Shown: positions 49,170 to 56,902 of the stretch, in pieces
Layout of the letters: each line of letters starts with the position of its first letter
Position numbering within the stretch: the first letter of the stretch is position 1
Origin: Bergeyella_A cardium
GTDB lineage: Bacteria > Bacteroidota > Bacteroidia > Flavobacteriales > Weeksellaceae
Strand: one strand, 5' to 3'
DNA: 64,000 nt
Assembly: GCF_030012605.2 (NCBI RefSeq)
Contig: NZ_CP114055.2
Notes under the pieces: generated by a model
Database searches by the model: none
What the model was told of the DNA's origin: nothing
What the model saw: only the letters and a program-made list of their open reading frames with translations
Translations under genes and position numbers: made by a program

Positions 49170-50180
49170 ATGAAAACTGGTATCTACAACAATTTTTTCG
49201 GGTTTAGAGCGCTTAAAATGGCTACAATGGCATTTTCTGCATCGCTTCTAATGACATCTTGTATAGTCTATACAGGAGGATATACCGAAACCGATGGAGT
49301 GTACTACGACCCAAATAAGGATACACTGCCAAAAGATTATTATCCTGATTCTGGGAATAAAGTAGGAGAGCCTTATGATTTCAATGCAGGGAAAGGAGTT
49401 ATAGAAAAGAATAAAGAAAATGTAGAGGAAGCAAAATCCAGATACAGAACCAAATATTCTCATAAAAAACCGAGCTCCGACTGGGGAGATTATACGGGTA
49501 CTCAAATCAACTATTATAATTACAACAGTTATAATCCATATTGGGGCTGGGGAAGCTATTCTCCTTATTATTGGGATTATGGATATTCTTATCCTTGGGG
49601 CTGGAATATGGGGTGGGACTCTTGGGGTGGTTGGAATTTTGGTTTCAGCTGGGGCTGGGGAAGCCCGTGGTATGGTTATAATAGATACTACAGCCCATAC
49701 TACTATCCTTGGAGATATTATGGAGGCTATTATGGCTACTATGACCCATTTTATTATGGTGGTTATTATTATCCGTACTATTATGGTAGAGGGTATAATT
49801 ATTACCCAAGGCGAGCAAGCGGAGTAAATACAAGTGGCTATTCTAACAGCAGAGTTTTTGAGCCTGCAAATAGACAGTATCCTGGTATACGAATGGATTC
49901 TGGTTCTAACAGAAATTATTCCGATGATTCATACAGAACGGGTAGTTACTATAACAATAACCGATCTTCTAATGGCTATTACAGACAGGAACCTCAGTAT
50001 AATGGTGGTATGAGGAATAATTCAAATACCAATTCTATGAGGAGAAACTCTTCCTTTGATAATGGAGGCTTTAGAAATACGAATATGAACAGCAGTGGCT
50101 CCAGTGGAGGAGGGATTCATATGAACTCCGGCAGTGGAAGTAGCCTTAGAACTGGTGGTACAGGTGGAATGAGACGATAA
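49170..50180 (+). CDS. Tyr/Gly/Trp-rich lipoprotein of unknown function
   Basis: The 336-residue precursor probably has a lipoprotein signal (MAFSASLLMTSC, residues about 20-31). After a charged segment, residues 110-215 are strikingly rich in Tyr, Gly, Trp and Pro (NYNSYNPYWGWGSYSPYYWD, YYPWRYYGGYYGYYDPFYYG). The C-terminal third is Asn/Ser/Gly/Arg-rich and ends in TGGTGGMRR. Such low-complexity aromatic sequence suggests an adhesive, structural or phase-separating envelope protein; that is inference. It precedes the FadL-like gene by 30 bp in one operon. Long antisense frames here are composition artefacts. Confidence 0.75.
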   Translation: MKTGIYNNFFGFRALKMATMAFSASLLMTSCIVYTGGYTETDGVYYDPNKDTLPKDYYPDSGNKVGEPYDFNAGKGVIEKNKENVEEAKSRYRTKYSHKKPSSDWGDYTGTQINYYNYNSYNPYWGWGSYSPYYWDYGYSYPWGWNMGWDSWGGWNFGFSWGWGSPWYGYNRYYSPYYYPWRYYGGYYGYYDPFYYGGYYYPYYYGRGYNYYPRRASGVNTSGYSNSRVFEPANRQYPGIRMDSGSNRNYSDDSYRTGSYYNNNRSSNGYYRQEPQYNGGMRNNSNTNSMRRNSSFDNGGFRNTNMNSSGSSGGGIHMNSGSGSSLRTGGTGGMRR

Positions 50181-50210
50181 TTAAACATTAAACTTAAAAA
50201 ATTAATAGAA

Positions 50211-51614
50211 ATGATAAGAAAGTATTTAACAGTACTGGGCGTTGCAGCTTCCTATTTTGTGCAGGCTCAGGATATATCGGTACTAAAAAATGCAGCAGAT
50301 GTATATTCTGATATACAGGTAGCAGGTACATCTAAATCTAATGCTATGGCGGGTGCATTAGGAGCTCTGGGAGGAGATATTTCCAGTGTGAATTCTAACC
50401 CCGCAGGTATCGGAGTCTATATTACCAATGATTTGAGTCTATCTCTGAATATTGATAATAGTAAAAACACCAGCAGAATGCACGGTGCAGCTCTTGGATA
50501 CAGTCTTAGTAAGGTCAATCTCGGTCAGGTAGGTGCTGTTTCTGTATTTCAGACAAATGAGCAGTCGGGCTTTAAGTTTTTCAATTTAGCGGTTAATTAC
50601 TCAGCGAAGTCTATTGAAAACTATGTAGAAACCCCTGCTAATCCCAATATAGCATTGTTAGATAATACGAACACTCCTATTTATCGTTTTAATGGGCACG
50701 CTTATAACAGGACGGGAAATCTCTCCAAGATCAGCATCGCTGGTGGAGCTAATTATGAAAACAAAATCTACTTAGGGGTATCGGCAAATCTATACTCTGC
50801 CGACATTAAACAAGATGATACTTCTGCGTGGAAAAAGGTCTCTGACGGTACAATAGAGTACTTTAACAAACAATATACTCCTTATGCTGAGGAGGCTTCT
50901 GGTGCATCTCTGAATCTGGGTATTATCGGAAAGATTTCTCAGGAGTTTCGTCTTGGTCTTGCAGTAGAGTCTCCTACTTGGTGGAAGATAGATAGAACAT
51001 ATCAATACTACTCAAAAGATGGAAAGAGTGATAGACAGTACTCCGAGAGCAGAAACTTTATCTCTCCACTAAAAACTACGATAAGCGCTGCCTATGTTCC
51101 AAGCAAAAACTTTGCTCTGAATGTAGACTACTCCTTAGGTCTCACCCGTCCAAAATATGATACCCAAAGCAAGGGGGTAGATACCGAGTTTGAGAATTAT
51201 TACAAAGATTTTAATAAAAATCAATCGGAATTTCGTGTAGGTGCAGAGTACAGATATCATCAGTTTAGGCTTAGAGGAGGCTATGCTTATGCTACAAAAC
51301 AGCATAAGGATGTGCTCGTAACTTCTTTTAATGCCAATGGAAGCACTTCTGATAACCGATATAATAATCCTATCAGTGGAGAGCGAACTACTCTTGCTGC
51401 GGGTTTAGGATATGACTTTAAGTCCTTCTACATAGATGCTGCTTTCCAGCACATCAATGCTAAGTACTCTAACCTCTTTCTCTATGGCGATGATGCAGCA
51501 GAGAGTGGCTACTACTCCACAAAAACTACAAATAATTTCTCAGGAGACTATGCTGTATCTGAGGTTAAAAACATTAGAAACATCCTAACCTTTACTTTAG
51601 GTTGGAAGTTTTAA
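50211..51614 (+). CDS. OmpP1/FadL/TodX-family outer membrane protein
   Basis: The 467-residue precursor has a signal peptide (MIRKYLTVLGVAASYFVQAQ), an N-terminal plug-like start with the family segment TSKSNAMAGALGALGGDISS followed by VNSNPAGIG. A 14-strand-like beta barrel of alternating residues ends in a typical aromatic C-terminus (NILTFTLGWKF). FadL-type channels carry hydrophobic ligands across the outer membrane. In Flavobacteriia it is often labelled hemin receptor, but no haem motif is visible. It pairs with the upstream lipoprotein gene and ends in a terminator. Confidence 0.88.
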   Translation: MIRKYLTVLGVAASYFVQAQDISVLKNAADVYSDIQVAGTSKSNAMAGALGALGGDISSVNSNPAGIGVYITNDLSLSLNIDNSKNTSRMHGAALGYSLSKVNLGQVGAVSVFQTNEQSGFKFFNLAVNYSAKSIENYVETPANPNIALLDNTNTPIYRFNGHAYNRTGNLSKISIAGGANYENKIYLGVSANLYSADIKQDDTSAWKKVSDGTIEYFNKQYTPYAEEASGASLNLGIIGKISQEFRLGLAVESPTWWKIDRTYQYYSKDGKSDRQYSESRNFISPLKTTISAAYVPSKNFALNVDYSLGLTRPKYDTQSKGVDTEFENYYKDFNKNQSEFRVGAEYRYHQFRLRGGYAYATKQHKDVLVTSFNANGSTSDNRYNNPISGERTTLAAGLGYDFKSFYIDAAFQHINAKYSNLFLYGDDAAESGYYSTKTTNNFSGDYAVSEVKNIRNILTFTLGWKF

Positions 51615-51636
51615 GGCATTCCTCCCTTATACACTG

Positions 51637-51668
51637 AAAAGAGGCAATATTTTTATTGTCTCTTTTTT
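51637..51668 (+). terminator. Terminator of the FadL operon
   Basis: A 13-bp stem with one G-T pair (51637-51649 with 51654-51666) ends in a T run. Confidence 0.85.
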
Positions 51669-51723
51669 CTTAGGATTAAATATCCATTCATCATTCTAAT
51701 TAAAAAAGAGATAATATCTCATT

Positions 51724-51739
51724 GTTAGTTTAAGCTAAC
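51724..51739 (+). promoter_or_regulatory. Putative MntR/DtxR-type operator of mntH
   Basis: GTTAGTTTAAGCTAAC is a 16-bp palindrome with one mismatched pair. It has the TTAG-N6-CTAA layout of DtxR/IdeR/MntR sites and lies 29-45 bases before the mntH ATG, just upstream of the -7 box. Confidence 0.55.
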
Positions 51740-51755
51740 TCTCTAATGTTTTTTG

Positions 51756-51763
51756 TATATTTG
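51756..51763 (+). promoter_or_regulatory. -7 box of mntH
   Basis: TATATTTG ends only 5 bases before the ATG; if it is the promoter the mRNA would be leaderless or nearly so. Confidence 0.5.
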
Positions 51764-51768
51764 CACCT

Positions 51769-53100
51769 ATGAAAAGAGCTTGGAGACGAGAGAAAAACGA
51801 ACATTCGCTACCTGAGGTACACGCCTCTGTGAGAATTCCAAAGAATACGAAAACTTGGCGCAAATTCCTTGCCTATGCAGGTCCAGGATTGATGATTGCT
51901 GTAGGCTATATGGATCCTGGAAATTGGGCTACAGACATTGCCGCGGGCTCCCAGTTTGGTTATACACTGCTCTCGGTAGTGCTTATTTCTAATCTCTTTG
52001 CAATGTTGCTCCAGCATTTGTCTCTCAAGCTGGGAATAGTGGCGGAGAGAGACTTGGCACAGGCGTGTAGAGACCATTATAGCCCGAGTGTAAATTTTTT
52101 TCTGTGGGTGCTCTGTGAAATTGCGATTGCTGCCTGTGACCTCGCTGAAGTTCTGGGCTCGGCGATTGCCCTAAACCTGCTTTTTGGCATTCCGCTAAGC
52201 TGGGGCATTGTAATTACAGTGGCAGATGTACTCCTGATACTCCTCCTGCAAGCGAGAGGCTTCCGACTTCTGGAAAGCGTCGTAGGGGCTTTAATGCTCA
52301 TTATCCTCAGCTGCTTTGTCTATGAAATTATCATTAGCAAACCTGATGTATTTCCTATTTTGAGCGGACTTTTACCAAGGGCAGAGGTGGTAACCAATCC
52401 ATCAATGCTGTATATTGCCATTGGGATTTTAGGTGCTACAGTGATGCCCCACAATCTGTATCTACACAGCAGCATCGTGCAGACAAGAGACTACGAGAGA
52501 ACGGAGGAAGGCAAGCGAGAGGCGATAAAATTTGCAACTTGGGACAGCTCTCTCTCATTATTTATCGCATTTTTTATTAATGCAGCGATATTGATTGTTT
52601 CTGCAGCAATTTTTCATACTTCTGGTCACCGCGAAGTAGCAGAAATCTACGATGCCCACGAGCTAATGGCACCTATACTCGGTACCAGCCTTGCGAGTGT
52701 AGTTTTTGCAGTGGCGCTACTGGCATCGGGGCAAAATTCTACGCTTACGGGTACCCTTGCGGGGCAAATCGTGATGGAAGGCTTTCTCAACATACGCCTG
52801 AAACCTTGGCTCAGGAGGCTTATCACACGCCTGATAGCCGTAATCCCCGCACTGATTATCACCATAGCTTATGGCGAAAAAGGAACAGCTGATTTGTTAG
52901 TATTTAGCCAAGTTATACTCTCTATGCAGCTGAGTTTTGCGGTTGTCCCACTTGTACTTTTTACTAATGATAAGTTGAAAATGGGTGTTTTCGTCAATAA
53001 AATTCCTATAAAAATCCTCGCTTGGGTGATTTCTATCATTATTATCCTCCTCAACCTTTATCTTCTCTATGAAACGATTGCAGAATGGGGGAGAGGGTGA
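51769..53100 (+). CDS. mntH: Nramp-family divalent metal transporter
   Basis: The 443-residue inner-membrane protein takes up Mn2+ (and Fe2+) with protons. Eleven membrane helices are visible. The metal-binding DPGN lies in helix 1 (GYMDPGNWATDIAAGSQFGY, about residues 47-50), and MPHNLYLHSSIVQTR in helix 6 carries the second metal site (Met, with His in MPHN). LASGQNSTLTGTLAGQIVME is the conserved helix 8 loop region. A charged cytoplasmic head of about 35 residues precedes helix 1. A palindrome upstream suggests metal-dependent repression. Confidence 0.93.
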   Translation: MKRAWRREKNEHSLPEVHASVRIPKNTKTWRKFLAYAGPGLMIAVGYMDPGNWATDIAAGSQFGYTLLSVVLISNLFAMLLQHLSLKLGIVAERDLAQACRDHYSPSVNFFLWVLCEIAIAACDLAEVLGSAIALNLLFGIPLSWGIVITVADVLLILLLQARGFRLLESVVGALMLIILSCFVYEIIISKPDVFPILSGLLPRAEVVTNPSMLYIAIGILGATVMPHNLYLHSSIVQTRDYERTEEGKREAIKFATWDSSLSLFIAFFINAAILIVSAAIFHTSGHREVAEIYDAHELMAPILGTSLASVVFAVALLASGQNSTLTGTLAGQIVMEGFLNIRLKPWLRRLITRLIAVIPALIITIAYGEKGTADLLVFSQVILSMQLSFAVVPLVLFTNDKLKMGVFVNKIPIKILAWVISIIIILLNLYLLYETIAEWGRG

Positions 53101-53115
53101 AAATAGAGACAATTA

Positions 53116-53148
53116 AAAAGCAACTCTATAAAAAGTAGAATTGCTTTT
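53116..53148 (+). terminator. Terminator of mntH
   Basis: A 13-bp stem with one mismatch (53116-53128 with 53136-53148) closes in TTTT. The following stretch to 53365 is AT-rich with nothing else recognised. Confidence 0.8.
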
Positions 53149-53365
53149 GTTGATTATTACTTAAAACTTATTATATCTCTCCTTGAGGCATTTCTTTATC
53201 TTTAGATTTGTGATTATTTTTTCTTTGTTAATTATACTATCATCTTTATCTCCAAAAAACTCTGAGCCTTAAATTGTGGTATAGGTTAATAAAAAATTAA
53301 AAGAGTAGAAAAAATAAGATTGATAATAAAAATGAAATAATCTTTAATAACCGAAATACTTTTTT

Positions 53366-53373
53366 TATTTTTG
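53366..53373 (+). promoter_or_regulatory. -7 box of pdhA
   Basis: TATTTTTG lies 20 bases before the pdhA ATG. Confidence 0.5.
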
Positions 53374-53393
53374 CGCCATAATTTCTAAAAACT

Positions 53394-54398
53394 ATGAAGG
53401 AATTTTCTAAGGAAGTATATCTGAAATGGTATGCTGATATGACAATGTGGAGACGATTTGAAGATAAATGTCGTTCTCTCTATCTAAAACAAAAAATCAG
53501 AGGTTTTTTACACTTGTATAATGGTCAGGAAGCTATCCCAGCAGGCTTTGCCCACGCTATGGATATGACCAAAGACAGTATGATTACCGCTTACAGATGC
53601 CACATACACCCTATGGCTATGGGCGTAGATCCGAGGAGGATTATGGCAGAGCTTTGCGGTAAGGCTACGGGTACTTCTGGCGGTATGGGTGGTTCTATGC
53701 ACATTTTTAGTAAAGAGCACAGGTTCTATGGTGGGCACGGTATCGTAGGGGGGCAGATTCCTTTGGGAGCAGGTATTGCCTTTGCAGATAAATACTTTGA
53801 TAGAAAGGCAGTAAATATCTGTTTCTTTGGAGATGGTGCCGCTCGTCAGGGCTCTTTGCACGAGACTTTCAATATGGCGATGAACTGGAAACTCCCAGTG
53901 GTTTTTGTAGTAGAGAACAACCAGTATGCAATGGGTACTTCCGTGAAAAGAACCGCTAACCACGAGGATATCTATAAGCTCGGTCTCGGCTATGAAATGC
54001 CTTGCTACGCTATAGATGCTATGGATCCAGAGAAAGTAGCCGAAGGCGCTTACGAGGCTATTGAAAGAGCAAGAAGAGGTGATGGTCCTACCTTTATAGA
54101 AGCACGAACTTATAGATACAGGGGGCACTCTATGTCTGATGCAGAGCCTTACAGAACCAAAGAAGAAGTTGGTTTGTATAAAGAGCAAGACCCTATCGAA
54201 CTCGTGAAGTCAAGGATTTTAGCCAATGGCTGGGCAAGCGAAACAGAATTAGAAGCTATCGATGAAAAATCAAAAAATTTCGTAGAAGAATGCGTAGAGT
54301 TTATGGAGAACTCCCCATTCCCAGACAAAGAAAAAATCTACGAGTATGTCTATGCTCAGGAAGATTATCCTTTCCTTGATAAAGTAGAAAATAACTAA
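53394..54398 (+). CDS. pdhA: Pyruvate dehydrogenase E1 component, alpha subunit
   Basis: E1-alpha binds thiamine diphosphate and, with E1-beta, decarboxylates pyruvate. The 334-residue protein has LYNGQEAIPAGFAHAM, RCHIHPMAMGVD (active-site His), GGMGGSMHIFSKEHRFYGGH (phosphorylation-loop region in mitochondrial homologues), the ThDP motif GDGAARQGSLHETFNMAMNW to NNQYAMGT, and YRYRGHSMSDAEPYR. The matching pdhB is not in the window; E2 follows after 77 bp with a hairpin between. Confidence 0.96.
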   Translation: MKEFSKEVYLKWYADMTMWRRFEDKCRSLYLKQKIRGFLHLYNGQEAIPAGFAHAMDMTKDSMITAYRCHIHPMAMGVDPRRIMAELCGKATGTSGGMGGSMHIFSKEHRFYGGHGIVGGQIPLGAGIAFADKYFDRKAVNICFFGDGAARQGSLHETFNMAMNWKLPVVFVVENNQYAMGTSVKRTANHEDIYKLGLGYEMPCYAIDAMDPEKVAEGAYEAIERARRGDGPTFIEARTYRYRGHSMSDAEPYRTKEEVGLYKEQDPIELVKSRILANGWASETELEAIDEKSKNFVEECVEFMENSPFPDKEKIYEYVYAQEDYPFLDKVENN

Positions 54399-54410
54399 TA
54401 TTTACAAATA

Positions 54411-54447
54411 AAAACCAAGGTACAAGAAACTTTTACTCTTGGTTTTT
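54411..54447 (+). terminator. Hairpin between pdhA and pdhC
   Basis: AAAACCAAG (54411-54419) pairs with CTTGGTTTT (54438-54446), followed by T. It may partly terminate and set the ratio of E1-alpha to E2. Confidence 0.6.
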
Positions 54448-54475
54448 CTATGTTTAAAAAAGAAATAAAAAAATT

Positions 54476-56053
54476 ATGGCAGAAGTAATTACAATGCCAC
54501 GCCTTTCGGATACGATGACCGAAGGTAAAGTGGCTAAATGGCACAAAAAAGTCGGAGATTCTGTAAGCGAAGGCGATATTTTAGCAGAGATTGAAACCGA
54601 TAAAGCCGTTCAGGATTTTGAATCCGAAATCAATGGTGTGCTCCTTTATACAGGAGTAGAAGAGGGGAGTGCAGCAGCAGTAGATTCCATCTTGGCGATT
54701 ATCGGTAAGCAGGGTGAGGATATCTCATCTCTTATCGGTGGAGGAGTTTCTACACCTGCAGAGGCAAAAGCTGAAGCTCCTGTAGCTACTGAAGAGTTCG
54801 TAGAAGTATCTGTGGAAGTTCCAGCAGGAGTAGAGGTGATCAATATGCCACGCCTTTCAGATACAATGACCGAAGGTAAAGTGGCTAAATGGCACTTCAA
54901 AGTAGGTGATACCGTAAAAGAAGGCGATATTTTAGCAGAGATTGAAACCGATAAAGCCGTTCAGGATTTTGAAACTGAATTTAACGGTACCCTCCTCTAC
55001 ACAGGAGTAGAAGAAGGCGGTGCAGCAGCAGTAGATACGGTATTAGCCATCATAGGCCCTGCGGGTACAGATGTTTCTGCTATTATTTCTGGTGGAGGCA
55101 AGGCTTCAGCACCTAAGAAAGAGGTTGTTTCTGCTCCTTCTCAGCCGGCTGTGCAGGAGGTAGCAGCGCAAGCAAGCGTTTCAGGAGGGCGAATTGCCAT
55201 CTCTCCATTAGCTAGAAAAATGGCTGCCGATAAAGGAATAGACATCAGCACTCTAAAAGGTACAGGCGAAAATGGTAGAATTGTAAGAAGGGATATCGAG
55301 AACTATACTCCTTCCGAAGCACCTGCTAAAGCAGCTCCAGCAGCACAGGTTGCGGTGAATTTCGTAGCGGGAGAAACTACTGAAACGCCAAACTCTCAGA
55401 TGAGAAATGTCATCGCTAAGAGGCTTTCAGAGTCTAAATACTCCGCACCTCACTATTACCTAATGGTAGAAATCAATATGGATAATGCCATTAAAGCGAG
55501 AAAAGAAATCAATGCCCTTCCAGATACCAAGATTTCCTTCAATGATATGGTGATTAAGGCTACGGCAATGGCACTTCGCAAGCATCCGCAAGTAAATTCT
55601 ACTTGGGCGGGCGATAAGATTATCCACCACGGAAGCATCAATATCGGTGTTGCGGTGGCAGTGCCAGACGGCTTGGTGGTTCCTGTGCTGAAAAATACAG
55701 ATTTTATGAACTACAACCAGATTTCTGCTGGGGTAAAAGATATGGCTTCTCGGGCTAAAAACAAAGGTCTTAAGGCTAATGAAATGGAAGGCTCTACATT
55801 CTCCATCTCAAACTTGGGTATGTTTGGTATCGAGACTTTTACTTCTATCATCAATCAGCCGAATGCTGCAATCCTTTCCGTAGGTGCGATTATAGAGAAG
55901 CCTGTTGTGAAAGGGGGGCAAATTGTAGTAGGAAACACGATGAAGCTCTCCCTTGCTTGCGACCACAGGGTAATCGATGGTGCTACGGGGGCGGCTTTCC
56001 TTCAAACGCTGAAAACCTACTTAGAGCAGCCTCTCACGCTCTTATTAGGATAG
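54476..56053 (+). CDS. pdhC: Pyruvate dehydrogenase E2, dihydrolipoamide acetyltransferase
   Basis: E2 forms the complex core and moves acetyl to CoA. The 525-residue protein has two near-identical lipoyl domains (residues 1-77 and 120-198), each with the lipoylated Lys in EIETDKAVQDFE. Ala/Pro-rich linkers flank an E1/E3-binding domain (ISPLARKMAADKGIDISTLK, about 238-275), and the catalytic domain carries LACDHRVIDGATGAAFLQTL (His-x3-Asp-Gly). The lipoyl repeats share long identical nucleotide stretches, so they could recombine. A strong terminator follows. Confidence 0.97.
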   Translation: MAEVITMPRLSDTMTEGKVAKWHKKVGDSVSEGDILAEIETDKAVQDFESEINGVLLYTGVEEGSAAAVDSILAIIGKQGEDISSLIGGGVSTPAEAKAEAPVATEEFVEVSVEVPAGVEVINMPRLSDTMTEGKVAKWHFKVGDTVKEGDILAEIETDKAVQDFETEFNGTLLYTGVEEGGAAAVDTVLAIIGPAGTDVSAIISGGGKASAPKKEVVSAPSQPAVQEVAAQASVSGGRIAISPLARKMAADKGIDISTLKGTGENGRIVRRDIENYTPSEAPAKAAPAAQVAVNFVAGETTETPNSQMRNVIAKRLSESKYSAPHYYLMVEINMDNAIKARKEINALPDTKISFNDMVIKATAMALRKHPQVNSTWAGDKIIHHGSINIGVAVAVPDGLVVPVLKNTDFMNYNQISAGVKDMASRAKNKGLKANEMEGSTFSISNLGMFGIETFTSIINQPNAAILSVGAIIEKPVVKGGQIVVGNTMKLSLACDHRVIDGATGAAFLQTLKTYLEQPLTLLLG

Positions 56054-56081
56054 TTCCCAAAGTTATTTATAATTATAGATG

Positions 56082-56114
56082 AAAAATCCCTTACTCGTAT
56101 TGTAAGGGGTTTTT
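56082..56114 (+). terminator. Terminator of pdhA-pdhC
   Basis: A 13-bp stem with one T-G pair (56082-56094 with 56102-56114) ends in TTTTT. Confidence 0.88.
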
Positions 56115-56145
56115 CGTTTCTCTCCGCATCGGAAGTAAAAATGAA

Positions 56146-56182
56146 ATAATTGCCTGCCGCACCTTGCAGGTGAAGCAATTAT
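56146..56182. repeat. Dispersed palindromic element with terminal inverted repeat
   Basis: ATAATTGC (56146-56153) and GCAATTAT (56175-56182) flank ACCT-tgc-AGGT. The left part AATTGCCTGCC matches the GGCAGGCAATT end of the 37.8-kb repeat on the other strand. Confidence 0.65.
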
Positions 56183-56201
56183 CATAAACTAACCACCCAC
56201 C

Positions 56202-56236
56202 GCTAAAAGCCAAAAGTTAGAAGCCAATTGCTATTT
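56202..56236. repeat. 7-bp tandem repeat array, 5 units
   Basis: GCTAAAA, GCCAAAA, GTTAGAA, GCCAATT and GCTATTT are in register and run up to the -7 box of the thioredoxin-like gene. Confidence 0.7.
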
Positions 56237-56238
56237 TG

Positions 56239-56246
56239 TATCTTTG
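56239..56246 (+). promoter_or_regulatory. -7 box of the thioredoxin-like gene
   Basis: TATCTTTG lies 22 bases before the ATG, directly after a 7-bp repeat array. Confidence 0.5.
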
Positions 56247-56268
56247 CCCAGTTTTTAAAATTCATCAG

Positions 56269-56784
56269 ATGAAAAAGATATTTATAACGGCGGTTTTGGG
56301 TATTTATAGTTGGGCTTTTTCTCAGGAGGTGCCCAAGGTTTTAAAGACAGAATTTTCTCCAAAGGCTCTTCAGCAGCAGCTTTTAAACCAGAAGGGCAAT
56401 AAAGAAACGGTAAAGAAAATTCTTGAAAAACATAAGGGAAGAGTCCTGTTGATCGACTTTTGGGCAAGCTGGTGCAAGGATTGTATCGCTGCATTGCCGA
56501 AGACCAATACACTCCTCTCTGAGAATCCAAATATTGCTGTAGTCTATTTCTCGTTGGACAGGAATGAGGAGCAATGGAAAAAAGGCTTGGAGAAATACAA
56601 GCTTAATGACAAGGAGAATTATTGGTTCCAAGACGGCTGGAAGAATGATTTTAATCATTATATAGACCTCAACTGGATTCCGAGATTTATCATCGTTGAT
56701 CAAAAAGGAAAAATCGCGAAGTACTATGCCATCACTCCTGATGATCCAGAAATTCAGCAGACGATCGACAAGCTGCTCAACTAG
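56269..56784 (+). CDS. Exported TlpA-like thioredoxin-fold protein
   Basis: The 171-residue precursor has a signal peptide (MKKIFITAVLGIYSWAFSQ) and a TlpA/ResA-like redoxin domain. The active site is DFWASWCKDCIAALPKTNTL (Cys-x-x-Cys near residue 67), with the cis-Pro in DLNWIPRFIIVDQKGKIAKY. In the periplasm such proteins reduce disulphides, often for cytochrome c maturation or stress; the substrate here is unknown. ATG 56269 starts the signal peptide. A terminator follows. Confidence 0.9.
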   Translation: MKKIFITAVLGIYSWAFSQEVPKVLKTEFSPKALQQQLLNQKGNKETVKKILEKHKGRVLLIDFWASWCKDCIAALPKTNTLLSENPNIAVVYFSLDRNEEQWKKGLEKYKLNDKENYWFQDGWKNDFNHYIDLNWIPRFIIVDQKGKIAKYYAITPDDPEIQQTIDKLLN

Positions 56785-56819
56785 ATTTGCTGAAAAAATC
56801 ATCTTTTAGTATCATTTTA

Positions 56820-56843
56820 AAGGGGCTTTTTAGCTCCTTATTA
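56820..56843 (+). terminator. Terminator of the thioredoxin-like gene
   Basis: AAGGGGCT (56820-56827) pairs with AGCTCCTT (56832-56839, one G-T pair), followed by a T-rich tract. Confidence 0.7.
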
Positions 56844-56867
56844 TTTTCCTGTTGGGGCAGATTACTT

Positions 56868-56875
56868 TAAATTTG
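56868..56875 (+). promoter_or_regulatory. -7 box upstream of the subtilase pseudogene
   Basis: TAAATTTG lies 28 bases before the first ATG, so the broken gene may still be transcribed. Confidence 0.45.
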
Positions 56876-56902
56876 CCGACTAATTTGAATAAATAAAGAT
56901 AA

